A stretch of 64,000 nt of DNA from CAIXQW01 sp046049675. Its GTDB lineage: Bacteria; Bacteroidota; Bacteroidia; Chitinophagales; Chitinophagaceae. Position 1 is the first letter of the stretch. Each line of letters opens with the position of its first letter. The position numbers and the translations under genes are program-made. This document shows positions 9,260 to 18,680 of this stretch, piece after piece. The stretch spans positions 1 through 64,000 of the forward strand of contig JBJORA010000090.1 in assembly GCA_046049675.1 (NCBI GenBank). The letters are read 5' to 3'. The notes under the pieces were generated by a model, which was not told the DNA's origin, ran no database searches, and worked only from the letters and a program-made list of their open reading frames with translations.

Positions 9260-9349
9260 GAGAATTATGACAATGTAATGTATGCCCCTGCTCAGTTATT
9301 AAAAAAACAAGGAAGCAAACAATTTAGCTTTTCAAAAAAGGATGCATGA
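9260..9349 (+). pseudogene. Possible relic reading frame (30 codons)
   Basis: Directly behind the previous stop, a different frame reads like the tail of a normal protein (YDNVMYAPAQLL then KQFSFSKKDA, stop). It has no start of its own. It could be the remains of a C-terminal extension lost by a frameshift or of a separate deleted gene. Only compositional impression supports it. Confidence 0.25.
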
Positions 9350-9436
9350 GCATTGCGAGGGGTATTAGATAAATTAACTGCAGCCGACATACAATAAATC
9401 TTCCTTAATATGGTATTAGGTATTGAAAGTATTTAA

Positions 9437-10003
9437 TCACTAAGGCACTAAGGGAAAAGAAGTTACTTTTTGCACGATAAATATAGTAGTTGAAAAATAA
9501 AGTTTAGTTTATCACATGGTTAAGGAAATTTCTTAGTGCCTTAGTGGTTCAAAAAAAGTAAATGCTTAGGACTAAAGAATAAATCTTCCGAAATATGGTA
9601 ATTGGTGTTGAGAGAATCTAACCACTAAGGCACTAAGGGAGAAGAAGTTACTTTTTTCACGAATGAGAGTGTAGTTGAAAAATGATGATAAGTAAATCAC
9701 GTAGGTTGTTAAAATTCTTAGTGCCTTAGTGGTTCAAAAAAACTACATGATTAGGACTAATGAATAAATATTTCTAAATATGGTGATTGGTGTTGAAATG
9801 ATTTAACCACTAAGGCACTAAGGGAAAAGAAGTTACTTTTTGCACGATAAATGAAGTAGTTGAAAAATAAAGTTTAGTTTATCACATGGTTAAGGAAATT
9901 TCTTAGTGCCTTGGTGGTTCAAAAACGCTAAGGACTAAAGAATAAATCTTTCTAAATCTGGTGATAGGTGTCGAAAGGATTTAACCACTAAGGCACTAAG
10001 GGA
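9437..10003. repeat. Tandem array of about 185-bp units with internal inverted repeats
   Basis: Four units start at 9437, 9622, 9807 and 9985 (spacing 185, 185, 178). Each full unit opens with CCACTAAGGCACTAAG and, about 95 bases later, carries its reverse complement CTTAGTGCCTTAGTGG (9532, 9717 and, with one mismatch, 9902), so that each is a MITE-like block of about 113 bp followed by a linker of about 72 bp. The fourth unit is cut off just after its left end. Units 1 and 3 are nearly identical in the block, while unit 2 differs widely. No coding frame spans the array. Confidence 0.9.
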
Positions 10004-10140
10004 AATTAAACTCTCAGTAGCTTCGTGTTATGTAAATTATATTATAGTTAGAAACTGAATCCTTTACGATTGCGAGGAACCGTTAAGCCAAGGCACAATT
10101 CGCAAAGTGGTAAATACAAAACTACCTTGCCTCTAAATCC

Positions 10141-13100
10141 TTAGTGCTTCATCAACTTCTCAACTTTCAATAATTTTCCATTGCTAAATATCTTCACACA
10201 ATAGTAGCCATCACTAAGTGCTGCTAGATTCAATTGATTATCTTGAACGCTATAAAATTGTTTACCACACAAATCGTATACTTCTAACCTGCAATCCGCA
10301 CAATCGCCAAGCACTTGTACGAGGCCTTTCGTAGGATTTGGGGCAAGGCTAATTGCATTGCTTGTATTATCGCAGGCCGCTGGAACTAGCGACGAATATA
10401 GCACCTCGTTGTTGCTAAAGTTTGCTTTTAACTTTGCACGTTTAAATGGTTTATTCAGGTTTGTTTGATACTTATAAACTTGGCTTTGTACACCTGGTAT
10501 TTTTATAAGGCTTTGGTTGTTTTCATCAAGTAGTTCGTAACTGACCACACGCCAGTCATCCTCAAATTGCCACGACGCAATATTGTTATTGTCAACACAA
10601 ATTAGCTCAAGTTTTAATTGATTGATGGTCAAAGGCAAGCTAGTGAGAGCCACTGTTTTATTGGCAGTATTAGCACAAGTGTTTACCGTTTGGGTGCAAT
10701 TGATGTTGCCCGATACTCCGTAAGCCCATTCTACAACAATGCTATCAGTGCCTTGTCCATATACGATATTACCATTTGTAACATTCCAATCATAAGTAGA
10801 ACCAAGGGTGGGTATAGCAATCTTGTAGCTCTGTAATGTATTACTTGCTGCAGAACTGGCACCAAGAATAATAGGCGTCGGTTTTTCGTTGATATTGTTT
10901 ATTAGCACTTCAAACTTAGGCACATTTGTATATGGCGCTTGTGCATCAATATCTTCTAAATGACCCCAGCTACCATAGATGCTTTCTCTTGGGCCACATA
11001 GTACAAAACTTGTTGCCAATTTAGAATCTAAAATTCTTAGGCTGTCCAAAACCTCTTGGTACAAATTATACATGCTTGGTATAATTTGCGCATCGTACAT
11101 CGCTTGTATGTAAGGAGGCACAGTAAAGTCGGTATAGTGTTGGCCACCTTCGTAGTTTACAATTTTTACATTTAGCATTTTAGCAGTTTGGTAGGTACGT
11201 TTCCAACTGGCATAATTACTTAGAAAATAATTGCGTGCATTTGTGTTGATATCCACTGGCGTAGCTGCTGCGCCTAAAGCTTGTAAATTCGGATTTCCGT
11301 TTGCGCTATGGTCTAATCCAAAATAGTAAGAAGGCGATAAATAATCGTAGTCGTTTGGATTTGCGTGCGCTAATATTTCTTCACTTACAAAATCGTTGAG
11401 TATTTGTGTGCCTAGTACCCGCTTTACTCTATCCTTATCTGTTCCCCATACTTGATGCCATAGCGCAAACGTATGCAAAGCCTTATCCGTGTACACTCTT
11501 GCTAAACTCATATTCTTCGGGCCATTGTTATATACCCAAGCGGTTTGGCTAAATAGAAAATTCCATACTTCGTTGCTGTATTCCAAATAAACATTTATAC
11601 CAGGGTCTAGATTATCCTTAAAGAACTGTGCCATGTTTACCACAAAACTGTCGTTGGCTAAATGGGGTATATTAATCCATATATCTTTTTTGCAAGTATT
11701 AGCGAGTGCAACAATCAATTCATACGACGCACCATTACCAATCGCTTGCGAATAGTAGCTTGGACTTTTTCTGTCGCTCCATTGCACCGTCGTGTTATTA
11801 TTGGTGTGCATCCAATCCATAAATCTTAGTGCTTTGAATTGACTGGCTTTGTCTATAAAGTTTTCACGAAACGGGCTCGTAAGATAAGTGGCAGTATCCG
11901 CAAGTTCTATAATGCGAATGTTTCTTATATGGTTGCTTGCATCCGACGACGTAATGTTAAACCAAATATTGCCAGGTGTACTTGTAGTTGTAAAATCGAT
12001 ACGGCCAGCAGCATAGCTAACAGAAGTAACTGTACCATTCATCACAATAACGCCATTGCCATCGTAGAGCATGCGCATTGGCTTATTTACAGGCATAAAA
12101 CCATTTGCACTTACAATACCGCGTACGTTGCGCACACCACCATTCGCACTAAAAGGTATGCTAAGCGGATAACCGTCTGCATCAGCTGGCATAACTGCAA
12201 TATCGTTAGTGTTCCATGCGGTATTAACGTTTGTGGCATCGTAAGTAATCCATTCTCCTGCACTTTTAAAGTAGTCTTTAAGTGCGCGAGTAGATGCATA
12301 GTAACTTAATCCTTCTAAGCCTGTGCCTATTTGCATTTCACAATTATTGGGCTGCCAGCCTGCGCATGTGCTGCTATCTACGGGCAGTGTAATTCTAAAA
12401 GTATCTCTGCATGCGCTATTCTGCCCAGCTACAGCTAAAGTATAATTGCCAGCAGCTAGATTGCTATACACATTGCCAGCGCCACTAACAATGCCATTAG
12501 TAGCATTGTATAGTGCAAATGTTTTATTGGCAACATTGTTTACTCTAAAACTTCCAATGTCGGCGTTACAACTTGGCAATTGCAGTGTCGTTACATTGCT
12601 TAAGCAACTATAAGTACCATTTGCATTGCTTACGATAATTTTTTTGGTTGCAGTATGTGCTATACCATTATTGTCGGTAACAGTAAGTGTTACATTAAAC
12701 TCGCCCAACGCATTAAATGTGTGCGTTAATACAGAATCAGTACTTGTTGAAGTGCCATCGTTGAAATTCCACAAGAAGCTTGTGATAGTGCCGTTTGCAT
12801 CAACACTCGTTGTGCCATCAAAACTAATGCTATTGCCTACGCTAATTGAATCTACACTGCTATTTATAATTGCAAGCGGTGGTGTATTTACAAGAATAGA
12901 GGTGTCTGGCGCAACGCAAGCATACGAAGTAGCCATGCGCATTTCATCAAAGGAACCTTGGTTTATGCCATTGCCGAGGTACACAGCCAAACTTCTAAAA
13001 GCAATGCTGCTGCTTGTTGTTTGAACAAGTGTAGCTGCAGGAATTACATTGCCCAGTGTGGCAGGATTGCACCATAATGAAATTGTACTTAGTGCATTAA

Positions 13101-13710
13101 AATCTATTTGTATTACAAAAAACGCAGTTGCGCCAATAACTACATTTTCGCTACTAGGGTAAACGGTATTATTGATTTTTAAGCTCCACTTTTTTTGCCC
13201 TGCAACATCACTAGCAGCTCCAAAATAGCCAACAGATACTTTACCGCTTGCGCAACCGTCGCATGTTTCTACATTGTTGTTGTGTAAACTAAAGTAAACA
13301 GATTCGGCATTATTAACTTCTTTTCTAAGTAAGGCACTTATATAAATTGTACTGCCGTTATTGCCAATATTACCGTTAGTAAGATAGGAAGCAAAAGGAC
13401 CGCTACTGGTATTGTCTAGTTTTCTGCCGGCCGTAAGATATGCTAAGCCGCCATTGGCATAAATACCCGTAGTTTGTAAATTACTAAATGATAAAGCATT
13501 TGAATTCGCGCTTTGATACCCCGGCACACTAGTATTGCTGCCTTGTACTACCCAGGTGTTGAGCCAACCTGTACCACCAGAAAGGCCGTGCAGTGAGGTG
13601 CTATTTGTATAACCAAAACCATCGTACAATAGGTAATTGCACAACTGCGCTTTTACGCTAAATGAACTAAGTACTAGTAAGATTGTAGAAATACCGACCC
13701 GCATGTACAT
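10141..13710 (-). CDS. Large T9SS-exported protein with PKD domain and glycosidase-like region
   Basis: The 1189-residue protein starts with a signal peptide (GISTILLVLSSFSVKAQ). The first 270 residues look like a jelly-roll/LamG-type carbohydrate-binding part, a PKD domain follows at about 275-362 (SFLWNFNDGTSTSTDS ... VTLTVTDNNG), then a large domain with VYLEYSNEVWN at about 700 and many Trp/Tyr residues that resembles secreted 'cellulose-binding' or TIM-barrel glycoside hydrolase-like proteins. A T9SS sorting domain begins near 1120 (SLAPNPTKGLVQV) and ends with KLLKVEKLMKH. It is expected on the cell surface and probably acts on polysaccharide, though no catalytic pair can be named with certainty. 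Confidence 0.8.
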   Translation of the reverse strand: MYMRVGISTILLVLSSFSVKAQLCNYLLYDGFGYTNSTSLHGLSGGTGWLNTWVVQGSNTSVPGYQSANSNALSFSNLQTTGIYANGGLAYLTAGRKLDNTSSGPFASYLTNGNIGNNGSTIYISALLRKEVNNAESVYFSLHNNNVETCDGCASGKVSVGYFGAASDVAGQKKWSLKINNTVYPSSENVVIGATAFFVIQIDFNALSTISLWCNPATLGNVIPAATLVQTTSSSIAFRSLAVYLGNGINQGSFDEMRMATSYACVAPDTSILVNTPPLAIINSSVDSISVGNSISFDGTTSVDANGTITSFLWNFNDGTSTSTDSVLTHTFNALGEFNVTLTVTDNNGIAHTATKKIIVSNANGTYSCLSNVTTLQLPSCNADIGSFRVNNVANKTFALYNATNGIVSGAGNVYSNLAAGNYTLAVAGQNSACRDTFRITLPVDSSTCAGWQPNNCEMQIGTGLEGLSYYASTRALKDYFKSAGEWITYDATNVNTAWNTNDIAVMPADADGYPLSIPFSANGGVRNVRGIVSANGFMPVNKPMRMLYDGNGVIVMNGTVTSVSYAAGRIDFTTTSTPGNIWFNITSSDASNHIRNIRIIELADTATYLTSPFRENFIDKASQFKALRFMDWMHTNNNTTVQWSDRKSPSYYSQAIGNGASYELIVALANTCKKDIWINIPHLANDSFVVNMAQFFKDNLDPGINVYLEYSNEVWNFLFSQTAWVYNNGPKNMSLARVYTDKALHTFALWHQVWGTDKDRVKRVLGTQILNDFVSEEILAHANPNDYDYLSPSYYFGLDHSANGNPNLQALGAAATPVDINTNARNYFLSNYASWKRTYQTAKMLNVKIVNYEGGQHYTDFTVPPYIQAMYDAQIIPSMYNLYQEVLDSLRILDSKLATSFVLCGPRESIYGSWGHLEDIDAQAPYTNVPKFEVLINNINEKPTPIILGASSAASNTLQSYKIAIPTLGSTYDWNVTNGNIVYGQGTDSIVVEWAYGVSGNINCTQTVNTCANTANKTVALTSLPLTINQLKLELICVDNNNIASWQFEDDWRVVSYELLDENNQSLIKIPGVQSQVYKYQTNLNKPFKRAKLKANFSNNEVLYSSLVPAACDNTSNAISLAPNPTKGLVQVLGDCADCRLEVYDLCGKQFYSVQDNQLNLAALSDGYYCVKIFSNGKLLKVEKLMKH

Positions 13711-13900
13711 GTGTTTACACGCAAATTACGACTTAAAAACGCTATCAGAAATAGATATTGTTTATGACACAAAAAGCAGTGTTTGCGTAGTAGAAGAACA
13801 TGCGTATTTTGCCGAGCGAGCAGCAGCATAATTGTGTACATAAGCAATGCTGTGAGTATAAAACAGTTACGAAAGCAAGCAAAGCTAGAAGCAATAAAAC

Positions 13901-14539
13901 ATGCGACCTTCATTACAAGACCTTCATGACGAAAAGAAGTACAGAAAGCTTGCCGATTTTCATATAGACGATACGATGAAGTTTTTGATGAATCCCGATG
14001 GTTACGGAAAAGAGCCAACAAAGGAAGCTTCAAAAAAGAAGCAAGTACTTGCAGGACTCTTATTCTTTTGCGCTACTGCTGTACTAGGTTTTTTTGTAGG
14101 AAAAACTGCATTGACCGAAAGTGCCAGCGGCTTACATATACTAATTGCTTTGGTAGCTTTTTTTGTAATAATAATACCGTTTCATGAAGCCATTCATGCC
14201 ATAGTTTTCAAATCATTTAAAGCACGCGATGTTGGATTTGGTTTTTCTCCAAAAGCCGGAATGGTATATGCATATGCGCAAGACTATCCTATTAGTATGA
14301 GAGAGCTTATTGTAGTGGCTGTTATGCCTTTTGCTATCATAACACCGTTATTGATTGTAAGTATAATTGTTTTTCCGCAATATGCCACTGCCATTGGGCT
14401 ATTGCTAATTGTACATACCATTGCATGTATTGGCGATTTTGCACTCATTAAGTATGGCTATCAGCGCAGAAATAGAGATATTTACACCTACGACGATTTG
14501 CGTAATAAAAAACGAAGCTACTTCTTTGAAAAACGTTAA
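13901..14539 (+). CDS. DUF3267-type membrane protein with HEXXH motif
   Basis: The protein has four hydrophobic segments (about 50-67, 80-97, 137-160, 165-185). The second contains FHEAIHAIVF, a zincin-like HEXXH (His95, Glu96, His99), in the position seen in the DUF3267 family of putative membrane metalloproteases; the family also shows the G-D-x-x-L segment seen here at GDFALIKYGY. It may cleave a membrane or periplasmic substrate, but no substrate is known. The stop overlaps the TTG that seems to open the next, frameshifted, methyltransferase frame, so the two were probably one transcript. Confidence 0.75.
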   Translation: MRPSLQDLHDEKKYRKLADFHIDDTMKFLMNPDGYGKEPTKEASKKKQVLAGLLFFCATAVLGFFVGKTALTESASGLHILIALVAFFVIIIPFHEAIHAIVFKSFKARDVGFGFSPKAGMVYAYAQDYPISMRELIVVAVMPFAIITPLLIVSIIVFPQYATAIGLLLIVHTIACIGDFALIKYGYQRRNRDIYTYDDLRNKKRSYFFEKR

Positions 14540-15130
14540 TACAACCGAAGCCTATTGGACCAATCGTTACATAGACCAAAGCACAGGTTGGGATATTGGC
14601 TATCCATCAACACCACTCAAGGAATACATTGACCAACTTACAGAAAATCAATTAATATTCTAATTCCTGGTGCGGGCAATGCTTACGAAGCTGAATATTT
14701 AATTGCGCAAGGCTTTGCAAATGTGTATGTGATGGACATCGCTAAGATCCCTTTAGATAACTTTGCTGAACGCAATCCATACTTCCCTAAGGAGCAATTA
14801 GTGGAAGCAGATTTTTTTGAGCACGAAGGCCAGTACGATTTAATTATTGAACAAACTTTCTTTTGTTCTTTTGAACCCACTAAAGCGAATAGAGAAAATT
14901 ATGCAAAGCAAATGCATGCGCTATTAAAGCCTAATGGAAAACTAATTGGGGTATGGTTTGATATACCGCTAATTGAGGGCAATATGGACAAGCGCCCATT
15001 TGGTGGAAGTAAAGCAGAATATCTAAATTATTTAGAAAAATACTTTGAAACTAAAGTGTTTGAAAAATGCTACAATTCAATTGCACCAAGGGCTGAGCAA
15101 GAATTATTTGGCATCTTTAAGAAATTATAG
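14526..15130 (+). pseudogene. Thiopurine S-methyltransferase-like SAM enzyme, frameshifted
   Basis: Two frames together give a complete TPMT-family enzyme. From the TTG at 14526 the first frame reads TTEAYWTNRYIDQSTGWDIG and so on to LTEN, where it stops at 14661. The second frame carries the SAM-binding motif ILIPGAGNAYEAEYL and continues to LFGIFKKL at 15130. One missing A in the A-run at about 14644-14647 explains the break: restoring it gives LTEKSINILIPGAGN in one frame. The part from 14723 could in principle start on a GTG but would lack motif I. Either a real inactivating deletion or a sequencing error in a homopolymer; the stop coincides with the first hairpin repeat. Confidence 0.75.
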
Positions 15131-15178
15131 CTTGCGGAATGTGCCAAAAAAAGCGAGATTCCGCAAGGTATAAAAAGT
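15127..15178 (+). repeat. Hairpin repeat, copy 1
   Basis: The unit begins ATAG, then CTTGCGGAAT (15131-15140), a 17-base A-rich loop, and ATTCCGCAAG (15158-15167), a perfect 10-bp inverted repeat, then gtataaaaagt. Its TAG is the stop codon of the methyltransferase frame. Copy 2 follows head-to-tail with a period of 52 bp. Confidence 0.9.
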
Positions 15179-15224
15179 ATAGCTTGCGGAATGTGTCAAA
15201 AAAAGCGAGATTCCGCAAGGTATA
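15179..15224 (+). repeat. Hairpin repeat, copy 2
   Basis: This is nearly identical to copy 1 (one change in the loop, tgtcaaaa for tgccaaaa). It contains an ATG that is in frame with the downstream ATPase, so the repeat could add MCQKKRDSARY to the protein if that start is used. Confidence 0.9.
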
Positions 15225-15265
15225 TTATTATTGTTATGTACATTTGCTATAAGCAAATTAAAGGC

Positions 15266-16699
15266 ATGGAAACAAATAAACTATTCGGCAGATCTTCCGA
15301 AAAAGCTATTCTTGATGAACATTTAGCATCTAATGAATCGAGTTTGATAGCTATCATTGGAAGACGACGCGTCGGTAAAACGTATTTAGTAAGACGAACA
15401 TTAGAAGATAAGATAGATTTTGAAATGGTGGGTTCCCAAAACGGAACGCAACAAGAGCAATTGCTAAACTTTCAAATAGCATTAATGAAGTATTTAAAAT
15501 CTAAAATTCAATTGTCCATTCCCACTAATTGGACAGAAGCATTTTATCAATTACAACAATATTTGCAATTAAAAAAAGGAAACAAAAAGAAGGTGGTATT
15601 TTTTGATGAGTTTCCATGGATAAATACAGCCAAAAGTGGTTTTATCGAAAAATTTGCACATTTTTGGAATAGCTGGGCAAGCGAAAATAATGTGTTGATT
15701 GTATTGTGTGGTTCAGCAGCAACATGGATGTTAAAAAATGTAGTAAATGGCAAAGGAGGTTTGCATAATCGAATAAGCCAAACAATTCACTTGCACCCAT
15801 TTCAATTACCACAAACAAAAGAAATGTTGCAAGGCATGGGTATTAAAACAACAAATGCACAATTGGCTGAATTGTATATGGTATTTGGTGGAGTACCCTA
15901 CTACTTATCTTTATTAAAAAAGAGCAAAAGCATTTATCAAAATATTGATGCTTTATTGTTTGAAGCAAATGGAAAATTGATAAATGAATATCAAAATTTA
16001 TTGCCCTCTTTATTTGACGATGCTACCAACCATTTAGCTGTATTAAATGCAATGGCTACCAAATGGAAAGGATTAAACAGAAGTGAGCTTACTTCCATTT
16101 ATAAAAAGTCAGATGGAGGTGGTTTGACTAAAATATTAATCGATTTGGAACAATCAGGTTTTATTACATCCTATGCTCCTTACAAAAAATTAAAGAAGGA
16201 TACCTTATATAGAATATCAGATCCATATGTTTTATTTTACCTAAAATTCTTAAAAAAGAATAGACAGACTTCGTTTGCAGATATTACTAAATCAGCAAAC
16301 TACAAAGTATGGTGCGGATACGCCTATGAAAATTTATGTATGCAACATATAAATATTATTCAAAATATTTTAGGCTTATCTAAAATACAAACTTTTACTT
16401 CGAGTTATTTCTATAAAGGGAATAAACATGAAAGTGGATTTCAAATAGATTTATTGATAGAAAGGGCGGATAATGTTGTTAATATTTGTGAAGTTAAATA
16501 CCACAATAAAGCATATTTAATTACAAAAAAAGACTATGAACATATTAAATACTATATCTCTAAATTTCAAGAAGTAGCGGGAAAGAAAGTAGCAATCCAC
16601 TATACAATGATTACTGCAAATGGAATTGTAAAGAATGAATATAGTAATGAAATATTGGACACTGAAATTACATTATCGGAAATAATAGAAGATAAATAG
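15266..16699 (+). CDS. DUF234-type ATPase (archaeal-ATPase-like, PD-(D/E)XK-like C-terminus)
   Basis: The N-terminal AAA domain has Walker A GRRRVGKT (residues 32-39) and Walker B VVFFDEFPW, with a sensor-like LIVLCGSAATWM. A winged-helix part follows, and the C-terminal 130 residues show the layout of a PD-(D/E)XK fold: YAYENLCMQHI, FQIDLLIERAD, ICEVKY. This architecture matches the widespread DUF234/'ATP-binding protein' family, often single-gene and mobile, with unknown function. I start at the ATG at 15266, where family homology begins; an upstream ATG at 15191 inside a hairpin repeat is in frame. The TAG stop is supplied by copy 3 of the repeat, so the gene is bracketed by the element. 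Confidence 0.85.
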   Translation: METNKLFGRSSEKAILDEHLASNESSLIAIIGRRRVGKTYLVRRTLEDKIDFEMVGSQNGTQQEQLLNFQIALMKYLKSKIQLSIPTNWTEAFYQLQQYLQLKKGNKKKVVFFDEFPWINTAKSGFIEKFAHFWNSWASENNVLIVLCGSAATWMLKNVVNGKGGLHNRISQTIHLHPFQLPQTKEMLQGMGIKTTNAQLAELYMVFGGVPYYLSLLKKSKSIYQNIDALLFEANGKLINEYQNLLPSLFDDATNHLAVLNAMATKWKGLNRSELTSIYKKSDGGGLTKILIDLEQSGFITSYAPYKKLKKDTLYRISDPYVLFYLKFLKKNRQTSFADITKSANYKVWCGYAYENLCMQHINIIQNILGLSKIQTFTSSYFYKGNKHESGFQIDLLIERADNVVNICEVKYHNKAYLITKKDYEHIKYYISKFQEVAGKKVAIHYTMITANGIVKNEYSNEILDTEITLSEIIEDK

Positions 16700-16749
16700 C
16701 TTGCGGAATGTGCCAAAAAAAAGGAGATTCCGCAAGGTATAAAAACTAT
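16696..16749 (+). repeat. Hairpin repeat, copy 3
   Basis: CTTGCGGAAT (16700-16709) and ATTCCGCAAG (16727-16736) form the same stem as in copies 1 and 2, with one extra A and a C-to-G change in the loop. The TAG at its left edge terminates the ATPase gene, as copy 1 terminates the methyltransferase. An ATG in the loop is in frame with the following gene. Confidence 0.9.
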
Positions 16750-16761
16750 ATAAAAGTGGGA

Positions 16762-17367
16762 ATGTACTTAACACTACATATCAATATTACATTCAAAGAA
16801 AGTACACCAAACTGCGTACGAGACTTTTTTACCAAAAGAACGAAGCATGAAGATTTACCAACATTTTTATATGAAATGGATTTAAATTTTGAAAATAAAA
16901 TAAATCTAACCACACCAGATATGTTACTTACAGAGTATGGCGCTAAAACATACACTGACGATAAACCTAATATTAGACTTCGTTTGCAATTCACTCAAGA
17001 GTTTGAATTAGATGCTCTTGCTCCATCTATTTATCCATTTATAACTTTTGTAGTAGCCTTTGCCGAAGATGATTTCATGGCGGGCTATATTAAAAGTGAA
17101 TTGGAGGATTACGATGCATTTGCAATAAAAGATGGCATTGTATATTGGCAGCAAGATCAGCAGATAGCAATTGATGCCGATAAAAAACTAGATTATTTTG
17201 AGCTAGTTGCACTTGGTTGCAAAATACGACTTTGTCAAACAGAGAATGAAGAGCTGGCTAAATTTAAAGCCATCTTTGATAATAATACTAATATTACGAA
17301 AGCAAGCGAGCTACTCGCGGATACTAGCAAAAGTGTAGAACAAGTGGTTGAACTTTGCTTAAGTTAA
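16762..17367 (+). CDS. Protein of unknown function
   Basis: A 201-residue soluble, acidic protein with no signal peptide. The central part (IYPFITFVVAFAEDDFMAGYIKSE) is typical of a folded alpha/beta protein but no family was recognised. I choose the ATG at 16762; an in-frame ATG at 16708 lies inside hairpin repeat copy 3 and would add a repeat-encoded leader. It lies immediately behind the ATPase gene in the same direction. Confidence 0.55.
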   Translation: MYLTLHINITFKESTPNCVRDFFTKRTKHEDLPTFLYEMDLNFENKINLTTPDMLLTEYGAKTYTDDKPNIRLRLQFTQEFELDALAPSIYPFITFVVAFAEDDFMAGYIKSELEDYDAFAIKDGIVYWQQDQQIAIDADKKLDYFELVALGCKIRLCQTENEELAKFKAIFDNNTNITKASELLADTSKSVEQVVELCLS

Positions 17368-17510
17368 TAGTCAATGGATGAATCGCTTTAGCTGCCCAAT
17401 TCTCGCAAATACTGCAAATAAACCTTGCCTCTGCTTTCTGCAAAATAATCTAATAGCAACATAATTGAGCATTGAATAACTAAGCCCAAGCCCACACCTT
17501 TCCAAAGTGT

Positions 17511-17879
17511 TTATGGCTGCATATTAAAAAATAGGATAACTCCTAATAATAAAAGACTAATTTCTAGCCAGCGATAGACAACGAAATTTTTCATCACTCC
17601 CTCCATTCGTGGAATTTCTTCAGTTTGAATTTTAGTTTTGTCGGTTTGTACAATGCTAGTAACGCGAGCAATATCCTTGGGGCTTCTAAAGTAAACACTT
17701 GTACCAACAACTAATTGAATTAATGCTACCGCTATTAGTGGATAAGCCATACCTGTAGTGAATGGTAACTTCACTTTTGTAAGATAATATACAGCAAAGC
17801 CAATTGCTGTAACACCTACTAAGATAAATAAAAGACTTTCGTATTTTTCTGCATTGAAATACTTTATAATTTGTTGCAT
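17511..17879 (-). CDS. Small inner-membrane protein, unknown
   Basis: Three hydrophobic segments (about 15-33, 41-62, 101-118) flank a short charged loop (FRSPKDIARVTSIVQTDKTKIQ) in a 122-residue protein. The pattern resembles Bacteroidota three-helix membrane proteins annotated only as hypothetical. It stands alone on the minus strand, convergent with the 16762 gene and divergent from the 18159 gene. Confidence 0.6.
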   Translation of the reverse strand: MQQIIKYFNAEKYESLLFILVGVTAIGFAVYYLTKVKLPFTTGMAYPLIAVALIQLVVGTSVYFRSPKDIARVTSIVQTDKTKIQTEEIPRMEGVMKNFVVYRWLEISLLLLGVILFFNMQP

Positions 17880-18141
17880 ACCGCAAAAGTATCTATTTGT
17901 GATATCAAATAAAACATTAGAGTAAACTCTATAGTTTGCTTTTGTACCGTTAAACCAATTTTTGCTACACTGATGGTTCGTATCAAATTAAAGTTTTATC
18001 AATTGCATTTATATATTCTTTAACATATTTCAATACAACACTTATATATACGTGTACGCATTGAGTGTGCATTAAATTTGCAGTTCATCCAAAATTTTGT
18101 ACGTACATCAGTAATGTTTATCTGTTGATGCTAGCACAATT

Positions 18142-18149
18142 TACTTTTG
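18142..18149 (+). promoter_or_regulatory. -7 element TACTTTTG ahead of the haem-c lipoprotein
   Basis: TACTTTTG fits TAnnTTTG and ends nine bases before the ATG at 18159, giving a very short leader. A TTG at 18125 is closer than the usual 19-21 bases. Confidence 0.45.
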
Positions 18150-18158
18150 CTTCGTTAA

Positions 18159-18626
18159 ATGAAAAAAGCAAGAAGTATAGTATTACTGTTGACAATATCT
18201 ATTGCATTTATGCATTGCAAAAAGCAATCATCGCATAGCACAGAAGATGTAGATCCAAGCATGGCTTCGTTTGAAAATATGCGTATACATATTTTTAAGC
18301 ACAACTGTTTAAGTTGCCACAATACTGCTACTACAACTGGTTTGGTGCTAGAGGGTGCCGATTTGTATACTAATCTGTTGAACGTTGTGCCTACTAATAT
18401 AAGTGCAAAGAACGCAGGTCTAAAGTTAGTGATGCCAGGTAGTGCAGACAGTAGCTTTTTGTATGCCAAATGCGAGTGGAATACCACACCATTCAAATAT
18501 GGTGGTCCGATGCCAAGCGCCACACTACTAAGTGCTGAAGAAGTACTTTTTATAAAGCAATGGATTAATGCTGGTGCGCCCAAAACAGGCGTTGTTGCAG
18601 ATTACAAATTATTGCACGGACATTAA
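18159..18626 (+). CDS. Lipoprotein with c-type haem motif
   Basis: A lipoprotein signal ends at FMHC (Cys20), so the protein should be anchored in a membrane facing the periplasm or surface. One haem c motif, CLSCH, lies at 50-54, and a Met-rich region around GGPMPSATLL could give the axial ligand; the layout (CxxCH near the start, then ADLYTNLLN ... LVMPGSADSSFLYAK ... FIKQWINAGAP) is that of planctomycete-cytochrome-type domains found in many Bacteroidota. It probably passes electrons to or from a neighbouring redox enzyme; the next gene is a copper monooxygenase-like lipoprotein 54 bases away. Confidence 0.82.
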   Translation: MKKARSIVLLLTISIAFMHCKKQSSHSTEDVDPSMASFENMRIHIFKHNCLSCHNTATTTGLVLEGADLYTNLLNVVPTNISAKNAGLKLVMPGSADSSFLYAKCEWNTTPFKYGGPMPSATLLSAEEVLFIKQWINAGAPKTGVVADYKLLHGH

Positions 18627-18680
18627 ATTAAAAAAGAATTAAAAGAGAATTAAAAAAGAATTAAAAAAATACACAGTACA

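Noticed and set aside
9437..10003. CRISPR array
   Set aside because: Period is about 185 bp and the sequence between repeated words is itself homologous between units; there are no unique spacers and no cas genes.
15191..15265. N-terminal extension of the DUF234 ATPase from the ATG in the hairpin repeat
   Set aside because: The extra 25 residues come from the repeat and have no family counterpart; the ATG at 15266 fits. Noted as a possible start in the findings.
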